From Verrucomicrobiia bacterium (GTDB taxonomy: Bacteria > Verrucomicrobiota > Verrucomicrobiia > Limisphaerales > JAUIHU01), in the NCBI GenBank assembly GCA_030432175.1, contig JAUIHU010000379.1:1-5151 (forward strand): a stretch of 5,151 bases of DNA, given 5' to 3'. Of the stretch, positions 1-5,151 are shown piece after piece (position 1 is the first letter of the stretch; each line of letters opens with the position of its first letter). The notes under the pieces are model-generated. The model was given only the letters and a program-made list of their open reading frames with translations, did not search any database and was not told the DNA's origin. Position numbers and translations under genes: made by a program.

Positions 1-644
1 GCGTCGCCGGTGTGGATGTAGCGGCTGGGGGAGATGTTGTAGTCGTTCTTCTTGATCTCCGCGAGATCGGCGATGCGGCTGAGTTTTTCCTCTTCTTTCC
101 ATCCGATGAGGGTGTCCGAGATGCGCTGGATACCGGCCTCGGGAATATAATTCTTGGGATCACCCTTTTCGAAGATCTGGCTGGCGTTGACGAGGAAGAC
201 AGCGCCTTGACGCGATTTTGGCTTCGCCCGATTCAGGAAAATAACAATCCCAGGCGCGGTGGTGTTATAGAAAAGGTTCTCTGGCAGGTAGAGAACACTC
301 TCAATGAGGTCGCGGTCGACGAACCACTGGCGGACGGTCTTTTCCTTGTTAGCGCCGGCATTGCCCGAACCGCGGGAAGCGGCCCCTGTGTCGAGGACCA
401 CGGCGGCGCGGCCTTTGTCGTTGAGACTGGCGTGCATGTGCTGGACCCATCCCCAGTCGGCGGAGGATTTGCCGGGGAAGCCGGCACCGGCGAGGAAGCT
501 CTCAAGTTCGTCGTCGAAGACGTCGCAGAGGCGCTTGGTGAAGATGAGGGGTAGAATGTAGTCTTTGAATTTCGGCGCGTCCTTGGCTCCGCGAATAGAG
601 CAAGCGGCGTCCCAAATCCAGGATTCTAGAGATTTTGAGTTCAA
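1..644 (-). pseudogene. hsdM: Type I restriction-modification DNA methyltransferase subunit HsdM, internally deleted and cut by the window edge
   Basis: HsdM is the N6-adenine methyltransferase subunit of type I restriction-modification complexes; it works with HsdS and HsdR. The minus strand is open from 644 to the window edge (about 214 codons). Residues 6-19 (LESWIWDAACSIRG) and 27-47 (KDYILPLIF, TKRLCDVFDDEL) are the classic HsdM N-terminus. From about residue 50 the protein continues with GAGFPGKSSADWGWVQHM, then VVLDTGAASRGSG, LPENLFYNTTAPG, FLVNAS..FEKGDPKNY and KNDYNISPSRY, which are the conserved blocks that follow the catalytic motif in this family. Some 250 or more residues normally lying between these parts, including the SAM-binding motif I and the NPPF/Y/W or NPMF/W motif IV, are missing, with the reading frame kept. 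The likely start is TTG at 642-644, because MNSKSLESW aligns with usual family starts and an in-frame TAA lies about 10 codons upstream; no strong ribosome binding site is seen. The GC content looks clearly higher than in the right-hand genes. Family assignment is firm; loss of activity is inferred. Confidence 0.88.
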
Positions 645-870
645 TGGCGAATGGAAGCCTGGAATGACCTCTGATTTAAGCTTTTAAGATACCACTACAC
701 TAAACTGTTCTCCCCAACAGATTAGATACATGTATGCTACTGAGTAAATCCTTCGTGTGACAAGGTCATTCGACCACAAATTGTCTATACGTGTAGAGAA
801 CTCCAAGGGGTTTATCCCTCAAATTGCAAATTTTCATAGAAATGGAAAACAAGAGTCCAAAGCTTTGAGT

Positions 871-920
871 CACCCTTTCAGGGATTTGATCTGTGGTGGA
901 TTGATTTTCCCCGTTGGGGC
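871..920. repeat. Degenerate dispersed palindromic repeat, two short hairpins
   Basis: Two perfect mini-palindromes lie 25 bases apart: CCCT-TTC-AGGG at 873-883 and CCCC-GTT-GGGG at 909-919. Read on the minus strand they become CCCCAACGGGG followed by CCCTGAAAGGG. This pair, in this order, resembles the very abundant intergenic repeats with 'CCCAACGGG' and 'CCCTGAAAGGG' cores that I know from Planctomycetota, Verrucomicrobiota and Bacteroidota genomes. The hairpins are direct observation. Membership of a dispersed family is recognition from memory and cannot be confirmed with a single copy in the window. Confidence 0.5.
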
Positions 921-961
921 GGAAGATTTTTACTAATTCTTTGAGACCCAAAATGCTTTTT

Positions 962-1045
962 GATGCGGCTCCCTGGGAGGGATGGCGCTCCTGCTCCGTC
1001 TTTTGTGGACGTAACGCAGCTGGAGCTACGTTCTCCTAGCGGTTT
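962..1045. repeat. GC-rich palindromic intergenic element
   Basis: A GC-rich island in AT-rich surroundings. It holds CTCCC-T-GGGAG (969-979) and, 33 bases on, an imperfect inverted repeat AACGCAGCT-GG-AGCTACGTT-like (1013-1032; arms AACG.AGCT and AGCT.CGTT with one C/A mismatch). The intervening GGGATGGCGCTCCTG segment and the terminal TTCTCC resemble the 'GGAGGGA.GGCGCTCC...' type of dispersed repeat seen between genes in Verrucomicrobiota. The structure is visible directly; the family assignment is tentative and its exact borders are unknown. Confidence 0.4.
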
Positions 1046-1060
1046 TCCGCATGAAAAATC

Positions 1061-1076
1061 TGACACCCAAAAATTT
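1061..1076 (+). repeat. TGACACCCAAAAA motif, copy 1
   Basis: TGACACCCAAAAATTT here matches TGACACCCAAAAAATT at 3480-3495 with one mismatch over 16 bases and 13 identical bases in a row. Read on the other strand it carries TGGGTGTCA, a core that I associate with intergenic sequences near REP-associated (Y1) transposases. No such transposase gene is present in this window, so the link is speculative. Confidence 0.3.
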
Positions 1077-1114
1077 CCTGTTGAATTCCATAAGCAGGAG
1101 AAGAAGTTCAAAAG

Positions 1115-1132
1115 TCTTCAAGGACTTGAAGA
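1115..1132. repeat. Small perfect inverted repeat
   Basis: TCTTCAAG at 1115-1122 and CTTGAAGA at 1125-1132 are perfect complements separated by GA. The 2-base spacer makes it look more like a protein-binding palindrome than a transcript hairpin, and no T-run follows, so it is not a terminator. It lies about 90 bases upstream of the start of the ATPase fossil and may be coincidental. Confidence 0.3.
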
Positions 1133-1224
1133 GAACAAAATGCATTTTAGAGAAATCTTCATGTTGCAATCTGCTGAATGTTTAAGTGTCAATTAGCCGT
1201 TGTTATAAGTATCAATCTGCCGTC

Positions 1225-1403
1225 ATGTCAAAATCAGTGACAAAACTGGATTTCCTGCCTCGCCATTAAGTAGGGCGTTGGAGGTGGCATTGGTGGACAC
1301 ACCAGTGGTTAGTTTGATGGGCCCTCGCCAATGTGGGAAATCGACATTGTCCAAACATTGTGAGCCAGGGCGTCAGTACGAAAGCCTGGATGATAAAGTT
1401 TAG
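1225..1403 (+). pseudogene. Fossil of an AAA_14/DUF4143-type ATPase gene, 5' end only
   Basis: These ATPases have an N-terminal AAA domain and a C-terminal DUF4143 domain; their cellular role is poorly defined and the genes are often horizontally spread. An ATG at 1225 opens MSKSVTKLDFLPRH and then hits TAA at 1267. One frame over, from about 1269, the sequence reads LSRALEVALVDTPVV, then SLMGPRQCGKSTL (Walker A, GPRQCGKST, codons 1320-1346) and EPGRQYESLDDKV, ending at TAG 1401-1403. Adding one T near 1267 (CATTAAG to CATTTAAG) would join both parts into one continuous family-like N-terminus of the form FLPRHLSRALE...DTPVV..GPRQCGKST. The remaining gene (Walker B, DUF4143) is not recognisable downstream in any frame. 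There is no good ribosome binding site; a weak TATAAG lies about 15 bases upstream of the ATG. Assignment to the family is based on motif recognition and is fairly sure; inactivity is clear from frameshift plus truncation. Confidence 0.8.
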
Positions 1404-1681
1404 TTGGGTGGCTACGTAAGGCGAGTGACTGAGTTCTGGACTGGTTATTTTAGTCACGCAAGGCGCGTGTGCTGGTGTGCGAACCTGGAACACTGAAAAA
1501 GATTGCAAATAGCTCCTCAAAATGGCTCGGTGGATATTGTCATAGGATCCTTATTCGGAGAACATGACGCTATTTCGAACCACAGACCGCTTAGGTTTTG
1601 TACGATTGATTTTTAATTTTGATACTCGGCTTGCAGAGGGTGTTCGCTCTTATCTGCGGTCGGAAAGCTTTCACGTTCGAG
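1404..1681 (+). other. Intergenic region and leader of the rhamnosidase gene
   Basis: I read the first part (1404-1560) in all three plus frames in search of the missing Walker B and DUF4143 parts of the preceding ATPase fossil and found nothing recognisable, so that gene appears to have been cut off rather than merely frameshifted. The second part is the leader of the glycosidase gene. It contains a candidate promoter (1598-1626), a 10-base palindrome GAAAGCTTTC (1663-1672), and the purine-rich GGAAAG at 1662-1667, which is the only ribosome-binding-site-like stretch, 14 bases before the chosen ATG and thus weakly placed. Confidence 0.5.
1598..1626 (+). promoter_or_regulatory. Candidate sigma70-type promoter for the rhamnosidase gene
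   Basis: TTGTAC (1598-1603) and GATACT (1621-1626) are separated by 17 AT-rich bases, the usual spacing. The matches to TTGACA (3 of 6) and TATAAT (4 of 6) are weak. It would give a leader of roughly 50 bases. It is offered only as the best-placed candidate in the leader region. Confidence 0.25.
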
Positions 1682-3436
1682 ATGAAAACAATGACAATAA
1701 TCAGTTGGATCGGAATGCTGTGGAGCGTTTCGCTTTCTGCGGCGCCGACGCATTTAGTCGATGAATCAGCAGTTACAATCACAAAACCGGAACCTGGTGT
1801 CTACCTAGTCGATTTTGGCCGTGTCTCATTCGGTAACCTTCGTCTGACCCCTCCTGCATCTGTCAATGGGGAGATTGTCGTTCATTTTGGGGAAGCCTTT
1901 ACCAACGGCCGTATCAACCGAAAGCCACCAGGCTCCGTTCGCTATCAATCGACTACAGTCCAATTGAAGGGCACACAAACGGTGGTGGTAGCGCCGCCAG
2001 CGGATAAGCGAAATACCAGGAAGAACCGTCCGCCAGCCATCCTGACTCCACCTGAATGGGGAGTGATCCTACCATTCCGTTGGATTGAAATTGAAGGCTG
2101 GGATGGAGAATTATTACCCGAACACCTGATCCGTCAATCTGCCTATTCGGCGACTTGGGACGATAACGCGGCTTCCTTTGAGTGCTCTGATGAAATACTC
2201 AACCGGATCTGGGACTTGTGCCGCTATTCGATCAAAGCTACCACCTTTGCCGCCGTCTATGTCGATGGTGACCGTGAACGCATCCCTTATGAAGCCGATG
2301 CATATTTGAATCAGCTCAGCCACTACTACACCGACAACGATAAACAGATGGCCCGCGATACCTTTGACCACTTGATGGTCTACCCCACGTGGCCAACGGA
2401 ATGCGCACCACACATGGTATTCATGGCATATGCTGACTGGATGCATACCGCTGACATGGCCAGGTTAAAGCCCCGGTATGAAGGACTAAAGCAAAAGCTC
2501 CTCATGGAACGTGTAGCTGAGGATGGTTTAGTCTCCAGCAACGAGAATCAGATCAGGAGCGCCGATCTTGTCGATTGGCCCAAGGGCGAACGTGATGGTT
2601 TTGTCTTCACCAGTCGCAACGTCGTGGTTAATGCGTTTCACCTCAAAGCGGTCGAGATGATGCAAGAGTTGGCCACCGCATTGGGCCATACGGAAGATGC
2701 GGCCGAATACGCCAAGCAACTCGGGCAGAAACTGCCAAAATTCCAAGAGACCTTCTTTGATTCTGAAAGCGGCGTCTATCGCGACGGCGTTGGCACGGAC
2801 CATCACTCGTCCCACGCCAATTTATTCCCCTTAGCTTTCGGGCTCGTTCCTGAGGCCAAGCGTGAGTTTATTTCTGATTGGTTAGCTGAGCGGGGCATGG
2901 CCTGCTCGGTTTATTCGGCTCAGTATCTAATGGAGGCGCTCTTTATCAATGAGGCGGACAAACAAGCGATGGATCTTATTCTGGCCGAGAACGACCGCAG
3001 CTGGCGTCACATGGTGAACAGTGGCACAACAATCTCATGGGAAGCATGGGATCAAAAATACAAACCCAACCAGGATTGGAACCACCCGTGGGGCGCTGCT
3101 CCTGCTAATCTATTTCCGCGTTACTTACTAGGCGCTGAACCCCTGACGCCGGGCTGGGAAGTTGCGCGCATTCGTCCAAGTATCGGAGGACTAGAGTTTG
3201 CCCGAGGCAAAACGCCGACTATACGTGGACCGATCTACATCGACTGGGTAGCAGGCGAAACCTTCAGGATTTCAATTGCTTTGCCAAAGGGGATGCCTGC
3301 CCGGGTGGAGCTACCAGTCATTACTGGCTCCACAGGCGTCATCAAGGAGGGTAAGCCGATTCCGGCAACTAGAGTTGGGAAGCGATGGATTCTGGATGCA
3401 CCCGTGGAAGGGCGCTTGGAGCTTGAAGTGCGCTAA
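1682..3436 (+). CDS. Exported alpha-L-rhamnosidase-like glycoside hydrolase (GH78 fold)
   Basis: Enzymes of this type remove terminal alpha-L-rhamnose from glycans or glycosides with inversion, using an (alpha/alpha)6-barrel. The 584-residue protein starts with a signal peptide (MKTM, hydrophobic to about residue 18, cleavage near SLSAA-P). A beta-sandwich region follows (VDFGRVSFGNLRL at 44-56; FRWIEIEGWDG at 132-142). The catalytic barrel covers about 165-490 and has VDGDRERIPYEAD (194-206), the acidic motif holding the expected general acid and rhamnose-binding residues (D195, R198, E199, E204); LVDWPKGERDG (296-306); TTISWEAWD (449-457), with E454 the likely general base; and WNHPWGAAPANLFPR (466-480). 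A C-terminal beta domain ends the protein. It is shorter than many GH78 enzymes, which often carry extra N-terminal domains. An in-frame TTG at 1619 would add 21 residues, but ATG 1682 is preferred because it puts the signal peptide at the N-terminus. It stands alone on its strand, with no regulator or other sugar gene nearby. The fold is near certain; the exact substrate is inferred. Confidence 0.9.
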   Translation: MKTMTIISWIGMLWSVSLSAAPTHLVDESAVTITKPEPGVYLVDFGRVSFGNLRLTPPASVNGEIVVHFGEAFTNGRINRKPPGSVRYQSTTVQLKGTQTVVVAPPADKRNTRKNRPPAILTPPEWGVILPFRWIEIEGWDGELLPEHLIRQSAYSATWDDNAASFECSDEILNRIWDLCRYSIKATTFAAVYVDGDRERIPYEADAYLNQLSHYYTDNDKQMARDTFDHLMVYPTWPTECAPHMVFMAYADWMHTADMARLKPRYEGLKQKLLMERVAEDGLVSSNENQIRSADLVDWPKGERDGFVFTSRNVVVNAFHLKAVEMMQELATALGHTEDAAEYAKQLGQKLPKFQETFFDSESGVYRDGVGTDHHSSHANLFPLAFGLVPEAKREFISDWLAERGMACSVYSAQYLMEALFINEADKQAMDLILAENDRSWRHMVNSGTTISWEAWDQKYKPNQDWNHPWGAAPANLFPRYLLGAEPLTPGWEVARIRPSIGGLEFARGKTPTIRGPIYIDWVAGETFRISIALPKGMPARVELPVITGSTGVIKEGKPIPATRVGKRWILDAPVEGRLELEVR

Positions 3437-3479
3437 CGTTATTCTGCCAATGGGATTGCTCGATATCAAAGGAATTCTT

Positions 3480-3508
3480 TGACACCCAAAAAATTGTGAC
3501 CCGAAAAT
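3480..3508 (+). repeat. TGACACCCAAAAA motif, copy 2, with a partial tandem copy
   Basis: TGACACCCAAAAAATT (3480-3495) repeats the motif at 1061-1076. It is followed directly by a shortened version, TGACCCGAAAAT (3497-3508), lacking the AC after TGAC. Two copies in close tandem plus a distant one suggest a dispersed element, but with copies this short chance cannot be excluded. Confidence 0.3.
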
Positions 3509-3512
3509 GGTT

Positions 3513-3530
3513 TGAATCCCACGGGATTCA
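3513..3530. repeat. Perfect inverted repeat downstream of the rhamnosidase gene
   Basis: TGAATCCC (3513-3520) and GGGATTCA (3523-3530) are perfect complements around AC. It lies 77 bases after the rhamnosidase stop. There is no T-run behind it, so an intrinsic terminator is unlikely; it may protect the 3' end of the transcript or belong to the same repeat element as the neighbouring TGACACCC motif. Confidence 0.4.
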
Positions 3531-3745
3531 GTCCGGGACGTTACCCGTCATTCATTCCTTTCTCTTAAATTTCCTTTACAATAATGGTGGTTTATCCGAT
3601 AAAAAAAATGTTCCACTTAACAATAATGATCGATTTGACTCTGGCAGCCTCTGGTTGTCTGGCGGTTAACTCAATCTGAACACATTTTTCATTCCTTGAT
3701 CCGGGCAACTGGTAATCTCAGGAATGGCTAAATCTAAAAACTGAA

Positions 3746-3765
3746 TCTTTCTCGAGTGAGAAAGA
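3746..3765. repeat. Short hairpin next to the terminator
   Basis: TCTTTCTC (3746-3753) and GAGAAAGA (3758-3765) form a perfect 8-base-pair stem with the loop GAGT. It touches the left arm of the larger terminator hairpin, separated from it by a single base. Read from the minus strand it lies behind the terminator and could be a backup structure; its own stem is AT-rich and weak. Confidence 0.45.
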
Positions 3766-3766
3766 G

Positions 3767-3810
3767 AAAACAGGCTTTGGCATCAATGCGTGTGCGCCAA
3801 AGCCTGTTTT
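3767..3810. terminator. Strong, probably bidirectional intrinsic terminator
   Basis: AAAACAGGCTTTGGC (3767-3781) pairs perfectly over 15 bases with GCCAAAGCCTGTTTT (3796-3810) around a 14-base loop. On the plus strand the stem ends in a run of five T; on the minus strand it ends in TTTTCTCTTTCTC. It lies 47 bases beyond the stop codon of the minus-strand TPR gene, so it most likely ends the symporter/TPR transcript, and it would also stop read-through from the rhamnosidase gene, which ends 330 bases away on the other side. Confidence 0.85.
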
Positions 3811-3857
3811 TATATTTAATGTCAAAGAAATATCCGCACAACTGCTTCACTCATGAA

Positions 3858-4736
3858 TCAATTCTTGATGGCGGCAATTTGCTCTTGGGCATAATTGGAC
3901 ATGGACATGACTGATTTTAATTGCTGCCTGGATTCTGAAAGTTGTTGGATTGCTTCGAGAGCTGACTCATAAGCAGCCTGGGAAGACTCAATCTGGCCGG
4001 CATCGCGAAGTATATCCCCTTTTCTGATCCACCAGGATTCTTTCCTGCGGGCTTGCCCCATCAATCGATCCACTCTGGCAATTGCCATTTCGTATTGTCC
4101 AGACAGACGTTCGTATTCCAACGCTGCCATCTCCAACGTGATGGCTGATCCAAGCTTGGCAATTCCTGCGTCTATTTTTTTAACGGCCGCCTGGTAAGCT
4201 TTTTTGATCTGTTCTTCATCACCTGCTCCCCAATGACATTCCACTGCAGTTTGAGCTTGCTCCAGAAACCATTCCGGCCGAGGGTTTGGGGTGTGTTGAA
4301 TGGCATTGTCGTAATGTCGAATGGATTTCTCAAAATCACCCAGTGAATAATAAGTGCGCGCCAGATTGATCCAGGCGCGTGAATCATCGTCAACTTTCTG
4401 AACATACTCATCGAGAAATTTCAGAGCCAATTTGAATTCACCCTGATTCAGATAAATCGTTCCAAGTCCCAGTTTGGCCGAGATGAGTTCAGGTTCAAGC
4501 TGAAGCGATTTCTGATAGTCCTGCAGAGCTGGCTCCGGATATTGATGCGCCAGATATAAGTCCGCTCGTTGAAGATATAATTTTGCATCTTCCGGAGCGT
4601 CCTCTATCGCCTCAGAAATTTTCAAAATCTGCTCGTGAGCTGATCCATGCCCTGAGGCTTCAACCCCCAAAAACATCGTGATCCCAGCGCAAAACGCAAC
4701 AACACTCGGAGTTTTGTCTAAAGCCAATATGCCCAT
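3858..4736 (-). CDS. Exported tetratricopeptide-repeat (TPR) protein
   Basis: TPRs are 34-residue helix pairs that bind other proteins; no enzymatic domain is seen. With the ATG at 4736 the protein has 292 residues. Its N-terminus has a hydrophobic stretch (SVVAFCAGITMFLGV, 11-25) followed by EASGHG, a plausible signal peptide with cleavage after VEA, so the protein probably acts outside the cytoplasm or tethered to the membrane. Clear TPR units lie at about 52-83 (LYLQRADLYL, ALQDYQKSLQLEP), 86-118 (LGLGTIYLNQGEF) and 119-150 (AWINLARTYYSLGDFEKSI), with weaker ones near 200-230 and 236-266 (WIRKGDILRDAGQIESS). An upstream in-frame ATG at 4844 would overlap the symporter gene by about 95 bases and bury the signal peptide, so it is rejected. 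AGGAAGGA (4754-4761), inside the end of the symporter gene, is a ribosome binding site candidate but sits 17 bases from the ATG, further than usual. The gene is 13 bases behind the symporter stop and is followed by a strong terminator. The specific function is unknown. Confidence 0.88.
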   Translation of the reverse strand: MGILALDKTPSVVAFCAGITMFLGVEASGHGSAHEQILKISEAIEDAPEDAKLYLQRADLYLAHQYPEPALQDYQKSLQLEPELISAKLGLGTIYLNQGEFKLALKFLDEYVQKVDDDSRAWINLARTYYSLGDFEKSIRHYDNAIQHTPNPRPEWFLEQAQTAVECHWGAGDEEQIKKAYQAAVKKIDAGIAKLGSAITLEMAALEYERLSGQYEMAIARVDRLMGQARRKESWWIRKGDILRDAGQIESSQAAYESALEAIQQLSESRQQLKSVMSMSNYAQEQIAAIKN

Positions 4737-4749
4737 TATCTGTAACGGA

Positions 4750-5151
4750 TTAATCCTTCCTCGGGACTCGGATACTTTCGACCAGTTCAGATACTTCCTC
4801 AGGTGGAGCTGATGTGAGTTTGCAAACAACCATGGATGTCGCAAAATTGATCAACATTCCCAGCGACCCGATTCCCTCAGGTGAAATCCCGAATAGCCAA
4901 TGATCCGCATTGTTATTTTCAGGAGCTATAAATTTGAAATATACGATGTACGCAAAAGTAAACAACAGTCCTACAATCATACCCGTGATAGCTCCTTCTC
5001 GGTTCATTTTCTTGGAAAAGATTCCCATTAAAATGGCCGGGAAAAATGATGAAGCAGCTAAGCCGAAAGCAAATGCAACCACTTGTGCAGTAAATCCTAA
5101 CGGATTAATCCCAAAATATCCCGCAACACCCACAGCTGTTCCAGCTGCAAC
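4750..5151 (-). CDS. Sodium/solute symporter, acetate-permease-like (VC_2705 type), C-terminal part
   Basis: Members of the sodium:solute symporter family (SSS) import small organic solutes, often acetate or other monocarboxylates, with Na+ through the inner membrane. Only the last 133 residues are in the window; the frame stays open to the right edge. They contain the end of one membrane helix (1-15), a helix with the signature-like AFAFGLAASSFFPAILMGIF (26-45), the loop SKKMNREGA, a helix TGMIVGLLFTFAYIVYFKF (56-74), and a last helix around GMLINFATSMVVCKL (98-112). The stretch HWLFGISPEGIGSLGMLINF and the tail PPEEVSELVESIRVP match what I know of the VC_2705 symporter subfamily, related to ActP. 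The true start lies outside the window. An internal GTG at 5133 is not a start. The gene shares an operon with the TPR gene just downstream. Substrate is not determinable from this part. Confidence 0.88.
   Translation of the reverse strand, partial: VAAGTAVGVAGYFGINPLGFTAQVVAFAFGLAASSFFPAILMGIFSKKMNREGAITGMIVGLLFTFAYIVYFKFIAPENNNADHWLFGISPEGIGSLGMLINFATSMVVCKLTSAPPEEVSELVESIRVPRKD

Larger units (their letters stand above)
645..1224. other. Gene-poor intergenic region with repeat-like segments
   Basis: This stretch lies between the start of the hsdM remnant and the ATPase fossil, which point away from each other. I translated it in several frames and read the short open frames on both strands; none gives a recognisable protein, a convincing ribosome binding site or a normal length. 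It is mostly AT-rich, interrupted by two more GC-rich repeat-like segments (871-920 and about 962-1045) and a small inverted repeat (1115-1132), listed separately. No credible promoter for hsdM was found upstream of its TTG start. Confidence 0.6.
3437..3857. other. Convergent intergenic region with inverted repeats and terminator
   Basis: The region separates the plus-strand rhamnosidase gene from the minus-strand TPR/symporter genes, so both ends are gene 3' ends. It contains a repeat motif (3480-3508), an inverted repeat (3513-3530), a small hairpin (3746-3765) and a strong terminator (3767-3810), listed separately. The middle part (about 3540-3740) is AT-rich with an A-run before an ATG at 3608; the 23-codon frame from there has no ribosome binding site and is not called as a gene. 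Confidence 0.6.

Noticed and set aside
12..554. Plus-strand open frame of 180 codons over the hsdM region
   Set aside because: It is antisense to a frame with clear HsdM motifs; its acidic, glycine/valine-rich translation is typical for the antisense of a GC-rich gene.
766..951. Minus-strand 61-codon frame
   Set aside because: It runs through the repeat-like segment at 871-920, has no recognisable domain and no ribosome binding site.
960..1196. Plus-strand 78-codon frame and the overlapping minus-strand frame at 878-1111
   Set aside because: Both translate the GC-rich repeat island and AT-rich DNA; neither resembles a protein, and they oppose each other.
1266..1520. Minus-strand 84-codon frame
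   Set aside because: It is antisense to the ATPase fossil, whose Walker A and flanking motifs lie on the plus strand.
1404..1560. Possible C-terminal remains of the DUF4143 ATPase
   Set aside because: All three plus frames were read; stretches such as VRRVTEFWTGYF are open for a while but show no motif that I can place in the family.
1564..1764. Plus-strand 66-codon frame before the rhamnosidase
   Set aside because: It overlaps the signal peptide region of the rhamnosidase in another frame and shows no family features.
1061..3508. A composite transposon bounded by the TGACACCC motifs
   Set aside because: There is no transposase gene, no terminal inverted repeats and no target duplication; only the short motif repeats.
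3608..3679. Small frame of 23 codons (MFHLTIMIDL..., with an ASGC that looks like a lipobox)
   Set aside because: It follows an A-run with no ribosome binding site, ends nine residues after the start of that motif, and the residue before ASGC does not make a good lipobox.

Overview
The window looks like part of a chromosome from the Verrucomicrobiota/Planctomycetota (PVC) side of the bacterial tree. This is an inference with moderate to low confidence. It rests on a secreted GH78-type glycosidase, a symporter/TPR gene pair, and two intergenic segments that resemble the dispersed palindromic repeats of those genomes. No rRNA, tRNA, CRISPR array or intact mobile element is visible.

Layout: positions 1-644 (minus strand, running off the left edge) hold the start of a type I restriction-modification methyltransferase gene, hsdM. 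Its N-terminus is joined in frame to the post-catalytic part of the protein, so the SAM-binding and catalytic motifs are absent. Positions 645-1224 carry no supportable gene but contain two repeat-like segments (871-920 and about 962-1045). Positions 1225-1403 (plus strand) are a gene fossil: the first ~57 codons of an AAA ATPase of the AAA_14/DUF4143 type, with a recognisable Walker A motif, one frameshift and then a stop. Positions 1682-3436 (plus) encode a complete exported alpha-L-rhamnosidase-like enzyme (GH78 fold). Positions 3437-3857 are a convergent intergenic region with inverted repeats and a strong, probably bidirectional terminator at 3767-3810. Positions 3858-4736 (minus) encode an exported TPR protein. 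Positions 4750-5151 (minus, running off the right edge) encode the C-terminal part of a sodium/solute symporter of the acetate-permease-like (VC_2705) type. These two genes are 13 bases apart and form a likely operon ending at the terminator.

How the parts work together: the symporter and TPR protein are probably co-transcribed. The rhamnosidase appears to be transcribed alone and would act on rhamnose-containing glycans outside the cytoplasm. Nothing in the window ties it to the symporter. The left third (hsdM remnant, repeats, ATPase fossil) reads as a decaying accessory region between functional genes. I did not find a convincing new biological system. The points most worth checking are the catalytic-core deletion in hsdM and the ATPase fossil.
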